A DNA stretch of 64,000 nt from Ptychodera flava (taxonomy: Eukaryota; Hemichordata; Enteropneusta; Ptychoderidae), in the NCBI RefSeq assembly GCF_041260155.1, contig NC_091933.1:24709174-24773173 (forward strand). Reading direction: 5' to 3'. Both the position numbers and the translations under genes were made by a program. The notes beneath the pieces were generated by a model. That model worked only from the letters and a program-made list of their open reading frames with translations. It was not told the DNA's origin and ran no database searches. Shown piece by piece: positions 35,636 through 47,653 of the stretch; the stretch's first letter is position 1; each line of letters opens with the position of its first letter.

Positions 35636-38600
35636 ATAAACACACACGGTATTAGGTGTGCTTTGAAGATACTTGGATTCTGCATCACCCACAGAACAAT
35701 GTAATTTTTATCAAATTTTGAAGAAGATACACTTATTTGCCAATACCCTCTTTTGCAGTATGACCACCTGGAGTTCCCTGGAGTGGTTCCAAGAACATTC
35801 ATCGGTCCCTTGTTCATATCTGTGCTGTCAGCCCCCATGGTGGCCCTGGCATCTGTGTTGGGATATTCCAAAGCCTACTCTCAGTGTATTGGTAAGCTTG
35901 ATATTATCTATTGCACAGTCGGTAAAAACACCCATGAATAGAGAGACCTGAGAAAATCAGATGTATGAAGTGAAAACAATAGGAGAACAATGTAATGGGA
36001 GAAAGGGAAAATTTCACTTTGGACTCTTACTCGGTCAGTGAATTTGAAAGTTTATGCACAATTTTAATTTAAATGTCTTCAGAAAACAAAGTAACATTGA
36101 AGATGCACATACATATTTTGTACTGGAATATTACAGCCTATGTCTTTTACTCATACCCTTGACAATGGAAGTCTACATAGACATTCTGATATAGAGCCCC
36201 ATGACTGTCAAATTATCTGTCTCTTTGCTGTGTGTTGCTCTACTGTTTGAACAACATCCTCTGATTTGTTTTCCAGTACGTGGAGTTCTTGGACTCTGTG
36301 TCATCTATTCGTATCTCAGATTCCAACAAGCTGTGAAAAAGACTCTAGGGGATAGTGTTGCCAGGTATCTGATTCTGCTGACAGTGACTCAGTTCCATTT
36401 CATGTTTTATCTGAGTCGACCGCTGCCAAACATTTTTGCTCTCGGAGTAGGTGAGTAATACCATGTCTATGAAACTATTGCGCATATTAATTAATGTAGA
36501 ATGCGTCCTGGGACAAATATGTAAACTCTCAAATTTGTACAATAATTTTCTGATCTACCATTTGTGGCAGCTCATTTTAAAGCTCTGGGAGTAAGAAAGA
36601 TTTTATTGTATTATTTTTCCTGAAAATCGAAAACTTTATTTTTCCCCATAGAGTTAACATACTTAAATTTATTACAAAAATTAAGAACAACATACTTAAA
36701 TTTATTACAAAAATTAAGAACAGAGACAACAAAGAGAACACAATGGCTGTGTTTCTCTGTAACATTGACAAACCTGGCACATGTTTATTTGATAGAAATT
36801 ATGTTGCATTGAAAGTGTCTGATTTATTCCACAAGCAGCCAAATAACACTGTTGCCATGTAGGTGTTTACAAGTTTGATACTTAGAGACCATAGTTGGTA
36901 ATTCGTTTTTCAATTCATTTTGATTCTGTCTTCTAAAGGTAATATCATGAATTCTTGGTTGCCTGTTCTTCAAGAGATATGGCTTTTACCTACTGTACTG
37001 CATATGGTGTTCTGTGTTGTATACCTTTAACAGCAATTCTGTAAAAAAAAATGATACACTATATGTAAATGTTACGGGTGCTTCCTTTATCTTTCTGTCA
37101 TAAGTCACATATTAGTCAATACCAACTAACTTGATAGCATATAATTACCTTTCAGTGTTGTTGGCTATGAGGGCATGGTTATTGCAGGATCATGGTTCTT
37201 TTGTATGGCTCTCAGCGTTTGCCATCATTGTATTCAGGGCTGAGTTGGCCATACTGATGGGACTCTCACTGCTGATGGAGCTGGTGTCCGGCAGACTGAG
37301 TTTCTTCAACTTGTTCAAGTACGGAATTCCCGCTGGATTAGTCAGTTTAGGTGAGTGAATTAGGGCACGCTGTGCCCAAGCAAAATGTTGAAAAAAATGT
37401 CGCACCTTTGCTAGTACTAGTAGGAACATTGACCTTGTTCAACCCCGTTGTCAGTGTTCAATCCCCATTATTGAAAACTGCAGGGTTAATTCATAATAGG
37501 AATGTGAAAGGGTTTTCTGTAGTGCTCTATGATAATCACCTCCTGGATTGAATACCCAATGCCTAACCATGTCCCTTTGGTAAATATCTGATGGCAACAA
37601 TCCTTATACTAATATTGCTAGGTAGACAATGTCTCCCCCCTTGAGATACAGTACTTGTACACATTATGGTTGACCAAATATATTAGTGTTTTGTGTTTTA
37701 AGGCAAGTACTGGAGTAAGTCTGGTGGTCCCACCTTTCTTCCAAGTCATACAGCCCAGCTAGCATGAACAGATTCAACAGTAATGGAATTGTGATCCCAG
37801 CCACCTGAGCACTACCCTTTCCCTGCCCTGCAAACATTTAAATTCCTTGGAATATATCAACAAGCATGTATGATACTTTCTGTGAGTGAGTAAAACTCCA
37901 CAGGAGTATTAGGAGCAACTTGTACCAAATTTACCGAAATAACTTCAAACAAATTCTATAGTTTGTTGTATACCATTCAAAGATTGATGGTTCTCTGACT
38001 TATAGTAAGGCAAGACATGCCGAGAAAACAAAATCCCAAAATTTGTTGAAGATAGGGTTTTGAGGACAGTTTTTGGACTCTGAAATTTTTACAGTACAAT
38101 TCTTGTCTACTGATTGTGTCAACTCATTTTGAAGCCTGTAGAGGAAATAAGTATTCATCTTCTTGTTTTTGTGGAAATCAAAAGTTTGATTTATTTTCCT
38201 GTGAGCTAGTTGACTCCGAGTATATGACAATTTTGAATTTCAAATGTTGGTAAATTTTACGCAAGTTTTTCTCTAATCCAAAACTTTGCACAGTGACCCT
38301 GTATTTTAATTTTTAATTGTGCAAGGGAATGGTTAAAATTCCGTTTTGGAAAGTTTGAGCAAAAGTATCTGATTTTAGATGCACGGTACCTTAACCCTTT
38401 GAGCGCTGTAATTTTTCCCAAAAAAATATCAGGACAACATTTTACCTATTTCCATGAATTTTTCTGTAATTTTTCCAACATTTTGGACCAAAAGGGACGT
38501 AAATTTTCATGGGCTAGACTTTTTGATCAAAATTTGGTAAAAATCAGAAAAAATTGTCTAGATCTGAAAGAAATTGTTGGCATTTATTGTATAAAGGCAA

Positions 38601-41600
38601 CAAAAATCGACTTAGGCACTCAAAGGGTTAATGTTGCTATCATACTTGTCTCCTTATAATCACCCAACAGTCTAGAGCAACTTTGATCTATTCTTACCCT
38701 GAATCAGTGCTTTCTGGTATATTTCACAGGTATGACCATAGCTGTGGACAGTCTATTCTGGCAGAGATTGCTGTGGCCAGAGGGTGAAGTTCTCTGGTAC
38801 AACACAATACTGAACAAAAGCTCCAACTGGGGAGTATCCTTTGCTCTTATGGTGTAAAGCAAAATTTTATGTATCCCCATCATTCATGGTGTGTCAGTTT
38901 TCTTTTTTTTTCTATTTCACATGCCTTTCTGTATTTGCTAATGTAGTATGTGTCTGTGGCTTAAAAGTTCTGTCTGCGAGTGCTTTGTATCAGCGTATTC
39001 ATGACGCATGATAGAATAATAATGTTTCAAGACTGCTGTCATTCTGTCTGTCACTGACAAGGGGATTTTCTTTTCACTAGAGCTTTTCAGTCCCCTGGCT
39101 TGTCGACATGGTAAGGTCACATCATTATGCATGTCTTATGTATTGCTGCAACAAACCATAGACTTGCTGTGAGCATGATAAAGTAATCATTATGTATGTC
39201 TTGTGTGTCTTTGCAATGAACCCATGTGAATGCACCGTGATTTGCACTTCTGCGTGTACTGTAACAACATCAAAACTGGACAAAGCGTGTTCAATTATCA
39301 GGGCATATACAATGCACAGGTATGTTTATGATATATTTCTGGAACATGTACAAAGATAAAGTATTAAGAATATTTTACATTCAAATGACTTTTGAAGATT
39401 TGCCCACAGAAAAAGTAACCCTGGTAACTGCAGAGAGAAAGCTTAATATAATGCTATTACAATATATATGTTAATCTATAAAAATTCAGAGACGGGTACA
39501 CTTCAACACAGGAATCACAAGTTATACGTGGATTGAAACATGAATTACTGTGGATGTACAGTATTTCTTTGACTCCACTACAACCAGACATCACCTTTCC
39601 TGTGGTACTTCTATTCAGCTATTCCCAAAGCCTTGGGTATTAGCATCTTTCTCATTCCAGTGGGTGCATTTGTTGACGTCCGCGTGAGAAGTCTCCTCTT
39701 TCCAGCCCTCGGATTTGTATTCCTGTACTCGTTCCTGCCACACAAGGAGCTGCGGTTCATCATCTACGTCTTCCCGATACTGAACACTGCAGCGGCGAGG
39801 GCTGTGACAACTTTGTATGTGTCATCTTAAGTGACATGCTCATTATTTTTCCTCTGAATCATGAGATATCAGGAAATGAATCTGTTTAAATATATTTCGT
39901 CAGTGTGGGCGAGAATTGTATTGACGGCGGTCCATTGATCCTCACATTGATCTCTATTAATGTATCAAAGTGAATGATACTGATATCTTATAGTAAATAA
40001 AAGAAAACACTTTGATAGCGATCCCTATTTATCAATAGTGATAAAAAAAGTCACCAAACACAACAAAAGCAGCATTTCTTTGTGCTGTCCAAGCTGTAAC
40101 GTTTGTAATACTATCATCTTTCCATAAAACGGAAACTCATAGCATAGCATGCACTTGTAGACTCTGGCTAAAGTCGAAATCTAGGTGATTTTACCTATCA
40201 AACTGAATCCAGCATGATCCCAAATTTTCAGGTATTTCATTAGAAAGACTCAAAAGCACAGTAAAGGCTTTTTTATGTGAATTGCCTTTTTCGAAAGGGA
40301 AAACCCAATAAAGAGTCAGTGATTCATCTCATGTGTACAACATACCACGGTCACTCCACAAAACTTACATGACATGATCCAGCCCTGCTTGTGAACCACA
40401 GAGTCTGGTATCGCAAATCATAATAGTGGAGTGTCACCTTTACTTTCTTACAGTTTCAACAACTTTCCCAAGTCCTATTTCTACAAAGCACTTGCCGTGG
40501 GTATCGCCGGACATTTTGCCATGAACATTCTGATGACGTCAGGATTTCTGTACATTTCCAGCATCAACTACCCCGGAGGTGATGCCTTGTGGAGACTACA
40601 TCAAACAATTCCAGAAACTTCAGGTGCTCAGATGTTACGAAAAAGTTAAAATTCTGATCCCGATAATTTCTCAATACATATTTTTATGACAGATAACCTG
40701 GATTTGAAGATATTGTATGAAGGCCAATACTCCTACAGTGTGAACATCTAACAGTGTTACTGAAGTATTGTGGTTGATTGTCCCTCGGGGACAGTTTTTC
40801 AGACTGTCAAAGTTTTAGAATAGTTTTCCAGATTACTGTTTGTCAACTCATTTTGAAGTCCGGAGTAAATGCTGTTTTTATGGTCTTTCTTGTGAACATC
40901 AAAAATATCCTTCTTTCCTGTAGAGTAAACACAGGGTATGGTGGAATTTCCGACATCAGCATTGAAATTCCATGTAATTTGTTTCTGTAATCTTAAACTT
41001 TGCAGAGTGACCCCAGATTTTTATACTTTGTCCTGTGAAAGAAAATGGTCTAAAGTTGCCTTTGACAAAGTATGACCAAAATCTAACACTTTAAGTTTTG
41101 AGGTGCTTTTAACCTTAATGATTCAATATTTTGTTTACAACAGGTCCAGTCCATGTCCACATTGACGTGGCGTCTGCACAGACTGGAATATCAAGATTTA
41201 TGCAAGTCAACCCAGACTGGATGTAAGCAAAGATTATTCACAGACATTTGAAATACTTTCAAAGATGCATTGTCAGTGTCCCCCAGTGTAGTTCACAGGA
41301 ATAACTTTTATGATGGTGTGAATGTTGTCAAGGGCATTACTAGAATGAAGTAAATGTTAGCGACCAGATTTTTTTTTACTTGACTATAACAAAATGTGGA
41401 TTTTCAGGATTTTTTATTCAAAGTGTAAAATCTTTCGAGATGGTAATGTTATAACAAACTCCTCGGTGACAGCAAAAGCTGACCTTTTAGATTTGAACCT
41501 AGTCTATAAAAAGAACAGTTTCTTTTATAAGAAAGGGCAGTGTGAGTCAAACTGCCATAGATTCAGATTTACATTTTTATCACAGAGGATGAATTCAATT

Positions 41601-42087
41601 CTGAATAACTGCCTAACTTTCATTTCAACTTTCCTGTCATACATCTGAAATTTTCCTGCGCTCTTCTCTGACTTCAACTGTTTTGGTTGGACTGGCTGTC
41701 CCTACAACAGCACTCTGAAAAACTGTCCTACAAATGTCGGTAACAAAACGAGATAAAGAATGAGCAGTATACAACAATACCTGATGTGGCTGTATGATTC
41801 AGTGATTGGGATAGAACAGTTCTCATTTGCAAGTTTTTGAATCTACCAACAGATACAACAAGACCGAAGACCTCATTCCAGGGAGCGACAGCACCATGGA
41901 GTTCTCACATCTCATGATCGGTGCAAAAGCAGACAATGCTACAGAGCTAATGCCGTACAGCTCAACGCACAAAATTTTATTTTACACCAAGGGCTTCACT
42001 GGTCTGAAATTTAACAAAAAGAAGAAAGGAGTCTTAATCAACAGAGATGAGAAAATTTTTGTTCTCCAGAAGAATACATGGAAATAG
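34964..42087 (+). CDS. ALG12: Dol-P-Man:Man7GlcNAc2-PP-Dol alpha-1,6-mannosyltransferase ALG12 (9 coding exons)
   Basis: Adds the eighth mannose, alpha-1,6 linked, to the dolichol-linked N-glycan precursor inside the endoplasmic reticulum (glycosyltransferase family 22). Coding exons: 34964-35095, 35759-35891, 36277-36450, 37156-37350, 38730-38833, 39588-39814, 40454-40623, 41144-41222, 41853-42087. All boundaries are GT/AG with consistent phase, giving 482 residues (human 488). The luminal N-terminal motif KVEESFN is at residues 22-28, followed by [14 protein letters not shown] (45-58). The family signature HKELRF is at 298-303. Many hydrophobic segments fit a multi-span ER protein, and the C-terminal part includes [14 protein letters not shown]. 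The ATG has a good context (CACCATGA). Introns contain microsatellites and MITEs; coding exons look intact. Loss of the human gene causes ALG12-CDG. Confidence 0.96.
35469..35633. repeat. Compound AT / GATA / AG microsatellite
   Basis: In ALG12 intron 1: alternating AT (about 35469-35522), GATA/GATATA repeats (about 35523-35552), then an AG run of about 80 bases (35554-35633). Open frames reading as Ser-Leu or Ile-Tyr repeats on the minus strand are artefacts. Confidence 0.9.
38060..38394 (-). mobile_element. GGTAG-family MITE, fourth copy (inverted)
   Basis: In reverse orientation it matches 21368-21710, sharing GGGTCACTGTGCAAAG and TTTGAAATTCAAAATTG. Its start, read on the minus strand as TTAAGGTACC, ends at the TTAA of 38391-38394, which is also the left target site of the next MITE. 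Confidence 0.6.
38391..38631. mobile_element. TTAA-flanked MITE (CCCTTTGAGC family), copy 2
   Basis: A 233-bp element (38395-38627) with TTAA at 38391-38394 and 38628-38631 and ends CCCTTTGAGCGC and GGCACTCAAAGGG. Its reverse complement matches the 6597-6812 element, for example TCGATTTTTGTTGCC against TCAATTTTTGTTGCC. It sits in ALG12 intron 4, directly against the GGTAG-family copy. Confidence 0.75.
40785..41118 (-). mobile_element. GGTAG-family MITE, fifth copy (inverted)
   Basis: Reverse-complement matches include GGGGTCACTCTGCAAAG and TTCAAAATGAGTTGACA (shared with the fourth copy). A TTAA at 41115-41118 marks one end; the other end is worn. It lies in ALG12 intron 7. Confidence 0.55.
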
Positions 42088-42326
42088 GTGGTTTTATGAT
42101 ACATATTTCATTTTATGCTGTGCCACCCTATTCTGCTTTGTAATCCCTTCAGCCCACATCCCTGGGTTTAGGTCCATCCTTATCATTGAAAACAATAGCG
42201 AATTTACCATAATCTGGTTGCAAAAGGATTATAAAACAAAGTTCTCTTCATCCTGCACAATTATTGCATTTTCAACTAGCAACTGTGGCTCTCTCTGTCT
42301 CTCTGTCTTTGTCTCTCTGTCTACAG

Positions 42327-42369
<43 letters not shown>

Positions 42370-44139
42370 TACATATTTGTAATGCTAGCTCCACTCTATT
42401 TCAGCAATTGTAACGTATTGATTTATCTTGATACCCCTAAGATATTATAGCAGCAATTTTTGTTTTGCAATTTGATTCATTTCCAATGAATGGTAGCATG
42501 GAGCTGTCTTCAGGTCAGTCACCATAAAAGACACCAAACGGTGTAAATGCTAATGGTATATGTAGAGCAATGTAAACCTGGACATTTTTTGTGACAAATT
42601 TTCATGTACAATAATTGTGCAGCAATCTATGTTTGCATTTTTCCATTTAACCACAAATGAGCATCAGAAACAATCTGCATTTTCATGGCACCACACTGAA
42701 CATTGTTGAGTCTATATCCTGCACATCAAACTGCGGGTAAACACGCCACTGAAATGACTAGGCAAGGCTATTTGAAAGTTACTTTTTTTCCACTGTCGCA
42801 AGTTTTTCATGAATGTGCAACTGAGGGAAAAGTTGCTTGTTTTATACATTTAAAACATGTACAAAGGTCACTTGAATACCAAAATGACTCGTCTCTACAT
42901 GCTGTGAGGTACCCTGTATGTGTGTGGCTCTTAGGTCAGGGCAGTATGGTTGCTAAACTGACACTTCACATGTTGAAAATGAAATAAACATTGCGAAAAT
43001 GGAAACATTGTCTGGAAGGACGTCAGACATAGTGAAAACACCACCACCAAATCTGCACGAACCACTCTTTTAAATGATACGCTCTGGACATTTAGCGGCG
43101 TAGATGTGTGTTATTGTTTTGTTTTGACTATGCATGACCTTCCAGACAGTGTTTCAATTTTCACAGAGTTGATTTTTTGTTATTGACTTATATTACCGCC
43201 TTGACAAAAATTACAACTGGTAGTGTTTGCAACTCCTGAATTTAGACCAGTACTCTAGTTCCTGTATTGCCAACAGTTCAGCACAAACTACTGTAAGACT
43301 TTTTGGGGGATACCAATAATCTGCTGTATGTCAGAGTACACAAATATATTCTTTGCTTGTTGCTATTTTATTTGTAGATTGTAATTTTCTGCAATATTCT
43401 GTTAAGGGTTTTCAAAGTCTCGCTTATAATTGTAATCTGCATCTTTTGTTGTTATAAGTTCACTTTGAAACTCTGTCAAATACACTGACACTGAAGAGAT
43501 TCAACAAATTGTTTTTCTTTCATGAGGAGTCCTGAAATGTAACTGATGTCTAGTGGGTACTGAGAAATACAACCTTTTTCACCCAAAAAGAACAAAAGCA
43601 CTGATCATCACAGCCATAGAATTGATGTTCATCAGGAATTATTTTAGGCAGAGTGTGTCACAAGACCAACTACACAAAATGTACCAGTACACAGTGAGTA
43701 CTTGGAGTGTATATGTATCGGTATTGCCATGGTGATCTTTCAAAGTGTAAAAATACAGATGTTTATGATTCATTGTATCCATCTAGACAAGTTGACCTCC
43801 ATAGCTGTTCTGCTGCATAGCTGTTGATTCCATAGCTGTTCTGATCAGTGTCTTCATGCTATCTTCTTGGAAAAGGGTTGTATACTATCTTATTTCAAAA
43901 CCTTGCTATTGCTGTAGGCTTTATTCTTATGTGAATCATTTCTTTCTTTCAGTAGAACTATTTTTTTAAAGAAAAAATTGACACAATTTATGAATAAAAA
44001 ATAAAATTTTCTTGTTTAATCTGATCTTGCCAAGTTTTCACTTTGTACTTCCTATGGAAATATACAGATTAAGCCCCCCTCCGTTGTGTCCTTTTACATT
44101 CATACAGAATGAACTGACTGGTTGTTCACTGATATTGGT
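42088..44139 (+). other. ALG12 3' UTR and downstream DNA
   Basis: AATAAA signals occur at 42983-42988 and 43993-43998; the first would give a 3' UTR of about 900 bases. A CT microsatellite occupies 42329-42366. No other gene is recognised. Confidence 0.5.
42329..42366. repeat. CT microsatellite
   Basis: About 19 uninterrupted TC units downstream of the ALG12 stop codon. Confidence 0.9.
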
Positions 44140-44164
44140 CTGAAATTTATCAATAATCGTACTA

Positions 44165-44490
44165 CAGTTTTGTCAATATCAATGAATTTTGTGATGTCAT
44201 CCCCGCAGATTATTACTGATAATGTCTTCGATATTCCAGTATTTTGGTACCAGATGTCTTATTAATCTACAAATACACTGGCGTCATCAAAACTATAGAA
44301 TAACAGCAACAATGAACCCACTTTCCACACGTAAAGGACTCTAGCAAACTTTGCACTCCATAATGTAGTTGGCTTTGCGTCATACATTATGTCGTCCAAC
44401 ACTTGCTTTCATCCATTATGGGCAAGGAGGGGGTACGTTATTGCTGAATCAATTTTCCTGTCCATGAATGGAGGAAACACTTCTTTTGAC
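44165..44490 (+). repeat. Dispersed repeat of unknown family, copy 1
   Basis: Aligns with 52977-53200 in the same orientation, sharing CAATGAATTTTGTGATGTCATCCCC-like, CCAAAACTATA-like and GGGGTACATTATTGC-like phrases. Its right end, 44443-44488, also recurs inverted at 49315-49358 with about two mismatches in 44 bases. The family is not recognised and no coding potential is seen. Confidence 0.55.
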
Positions 44491-44607
44491 TCATTAAATT
44501 CATCGTCCACCTGTCACAGACAATGTTTCACCTGTTTAAAACAATTTTTGCACACCCTGCTTTTTCACTGAAATGCTGTCAAGGAAGCTATACGCCAATG
44601 TCCACAT

Positions 44608-44700
44608 TTAACCTGTTCACCCCCAATTCCCTGTAAACAGGTCCACACTAACCATCGATAACAATGGGTTTGGGAGAAACCATGGTGGTGAAAGGGTTAA
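44608..44700. mobile_element. 85-bp TTAA-flanked mini-MITE
   Basis: TTAA at 44608-44611 and 44697-44700 brackets an 85-bp piece with inverted ends CCTGTTCACC and GGTGAAAGGG. It is short and non-coding, and could be an internally deleted relative of the other TTAA elements. Confidence 0.5.
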
Positions 44701-45308
44701 TAGTTCCCATCATGATTGAAAGTGTCAAATTGAATTGTAATTTGATTCCTGAATGACGTATGGACTATTACATTGATTTGAAATTTAGTCCTCGACAAAA
44801 GAAAACATGCTTTGAAAAGAGAGCCGAGTTTCTTAAGTCACTTTCTCGAGTTGCCCGCCTTTTAATTCAGACAGGGCGTCATTTGTTCCTCATGAACTTT
44901 TTTAATGTGCAACAATAAAGCCACTGTGAAAAGTGACCATTCTTCCAATTGTTTGCGGCAAGGCACACAGAGGCAGTCAGTGACATGTTATGTTTTTAAA
45001 CCAGTAAATTCCAAGAATTCAATGTTGAAAAACCCAGTTGGTCACTGAATGTAGGGCCACATGACGTTTCTTCTTTTCAGGCAAGTGAATTCAGCATGTA
45101 ATAAATAGTACACAGTCAAGGAGGAAAGTAAGAAAATTTGCAATATAGAAATATGTGCTGCTCACTTTGCTTTTTTTCCACCAAAAAATCCAAAAGTTGA
45201 AGGGGAATTAAGAGAAAAGTACTTCATTCTCTCCGATGTTTGTGCCTGGCGTTAAAACAATCACCTTTTCATGAAAGAATGGATTGCCTACAATAGATGA
45301 ATCAACAG
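44701..45308. other. Intergenic DNA, nothing recognised
   Basis: AT-rich spacer between the mini-MITE and the large transposon copy 1. No gene seen. Confidence 0.6.
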
Positions 45309-45332
45309 TAAGGGAACGAGCACAATTAACGG

Positions 45333-45333
<1 letters not shown>

Positions 45334-45372
<39 letters not shown>

Positions 45373-45400
45373 GGGGGGGGGAGGGGGGGGGGGGGGGGGG
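45334..45400. repeat. Expanded poly-G tract
   Basis: 65 G residues interrupted only by T at 45372 and A at 45382. The equivalent tract in the sister copy is only 11 G (57329-57339), so the difference arose after the copies separated, or is an assembly artefact. The proline-rich minus-strand frame across it is spurious. Confidence 0.9.
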
Positions 45401-46388
45401 CTGGAGAGAAAATATGTGTGCAAAAATTTTACAGGGCCCCCCCCCTAACACCAGCAAAAATTTTAGTGGCCCCCCCATCACCGGCAACAAAATTTTTGTG
45501 GCCCCCCCCCGAAAAAAAAGAAAGATTACATGGGTACAAAGTTGTACACATATATATAATCCTTATAACTTTTAATATATGCTTTAGTGAAAACAACATT
45601 CTTGCATTCTTGAAATAAATAATAAACAAATAAATATATAAATAATAAACAAAATAACATATGTTCAAGCTTTACTACTTGTAACACCTACAGCTAGCTT
45701 ATAGAACAGGAATGCCTGTCAGTACCATGTGAAATTAGCATTCACATGGCTAGTTGGCATGGCTAACTGTATGTGCATAGGGAATAGGCAGTTAGGCAGT
45801 ACACATTCATTTCAGCTAGCCATTCACATAAATGTGAACGAATGGTTATTTTGAATAACGAATGGTTATTTTGAACTGTTCACATGTATGTGAACGAACG
45901 GTTATTTTGAATGCACATATGAATGACAGGGTCATCCTGGCAGAAAAAGAGCACCATGAAAAGTACTGATTTGACACCAGATTTTACTTTTATTGATGTT
46001 GCTGTTACGAATTTGGTAAACATTGTTACATTTGCATGTTTGCAAGGTGTAAGCAAATATCAAATAAGTGAAATCAAATTCCAGTGAAATCAAGTACTTT
46101 TACACAGGCTCTTTTAGTGTACATGTATTATATGATACAATTGGTTAGAGATGTAATTTAACCATATTTGGCCTAAAACTAAGACAGGCCAAACAGAGTT
46201 AAAAGCAACTCAGACTCACCTGATCACAGCAAACACAAGCAGACTCACCTTTCCAAACGTTCAAAATAAAAGCACAAAATAGGCCTATATCTGTAAGTCT
46301 GATGACCAATTTAATAAATTTTTGGCTTCAACAAATTTCATAGACACAGTGAAAAGTGATTTAGTCAAAGATTAGTTTTTAAAAGAGT

Positions 46389-46516
46389 TCATTTAGCTCT
46401 GGCCAAGTCTCGTCTTTCATGTCCTATTTTGTTTTGAAATTTGATATTGAAGACTTCTTTAGGTAGGTCATGATTATTCTTGCCGAATTTTTCTTGGGCC
46501 TTGGCTGATATGCACA
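46389..46516 (-). other. Possible terminal coding exon inside the 3.85-kb transposon
   Basis: On the minus strand a good acceptor (TTTCATTTCAG at 46517 and above) is followed by 41 open codons and a TGA at 46389-46391. The encoded tail is lysine- and arginine-rich, starts CISAKAQEKFGK and ends ERRDLARAK. No family is recognised. A GTAAGT donor lies upstream on the same strand at about 46876, but the sequence before it has stops in all frames, so any partner exon is non-coding or missing. Sister copy: 58332-58459. Confidence 0.2.
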
Positions 46517-47575
46517 CTGAAATGAAACAGAAAGAAGAGAATGAACTTAGCAACATTTATTAAGACAACAAATTTACAATACAGTTTCAGAACATGTGTG
46601 TGATTTGTTACATACACATAGAGGAATTTTTACATGCATCTTTGCGAGTGCAAAATTAACACATTAAAAGTGTAACATATCTAGAAATGTATTGGGCTTG
46701 TGTAAGTTGTATTGACTTGACTAGTTGTTGCCACTGGCCCTCAAGCTTAGGTTAAAAATGTCGGGCCATATACAAAGCCAAGCTTCCCAGGGAAACATCG
46801 ATGTGCAGAGAAAAGCCTCTCTATAAGGCATACTAATTTCGTAATTGCCCTTTATAAATATGCATTTCAAATACTTACCGGATCAATGGAAAATTATCGT
46901 CCACGGCGACTTGCTATCTCGGTCACTGCATCCAACAATGTCGCGGGGAAATGTCCACCGAAACATACATAGACCTAACTCACTTGCTGTTTTGACTAAA
47001 AATGTGTCGTCACTGGGGGAAGAAATGACTGAGAAATCAGCCATAATTCGTAAGATTCAGCTGGAGATTTGAACAGCCGTTAATACTTGAAAAAACTATG
47101 CGTTATCTCATTTGAGAGATGCAACGCATAATGTGTCCGATAACGATCGCGTGGGAACACAAAGCATTGGTCAAATTCGAAAGGTCAAGGGTCGTGACCG
47201 TCGCAAAATTTTGACATTTCAAGTACGCGTAAACTGTTCTTTTAGATTTTTCTAATAAGCAAAAAATGACTTTATATGAAGAGATCAGTTAAAATACGGA
47301 AGTCCAGCACACTAAGCCAGCACACTAAGTGAACCCCGTTGCAATACTGATCAGCCTTGTTAAATTCCAGTATACTCATTTACGGGACCCTTACGTTCAT
47401 ACCCTGTTGCGTGCCGTCCACTCTCGGAAACGCAACTCTTTCCAAAGTCACGACATCATACATCGTCAGAACCGTTAGTCGATCCGGCTCGATTTTTGAA
47501 CGGTTTGGGGATGAACAGTACCTGTACTGCGTTTCCATTAAGTTTTATGTAAGTTGTGATCGCGAAAGTTTTACA

Positions 47576-47653
47576 ATGGCAGATGCAGAACCGTCGCAAG
47601 TGTGTTCGTCGTTGTGTGATGATCTGACAAAATTTATTGACAGATCCAACCAT
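47576..47653 (+). CDS. Possible first coding exon inside the 3.85-kb transposon
   Basis: ATG at 47576 (context ACAATGG) opens 26 codons, MADAEPSQVCSSLCDDLTKF then IDRSNH, ending exactly at a consensus donor, GTGAGT (47654). The upstream 700 bases are richer in CpG than the rest of the element, as a promoter might be. No continuation exon is recognised downstream, so this may be a captured host exon or the start of a lost element gene. The sister copy at 59520-59597 has the same sequence. Confidence 0.3.

Noticed and set aside
35444-35871. Serine-leucine and isoleucine-tyrosine repeat frames on the minus strand
   Set aside because: They are translations of the AG and AT microsatellites in ALG12 intron 1.
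45208-45423. Proline-rich minus-strand frame
   Set aside because: A translation of the poly-G tract in transposon copy 1.
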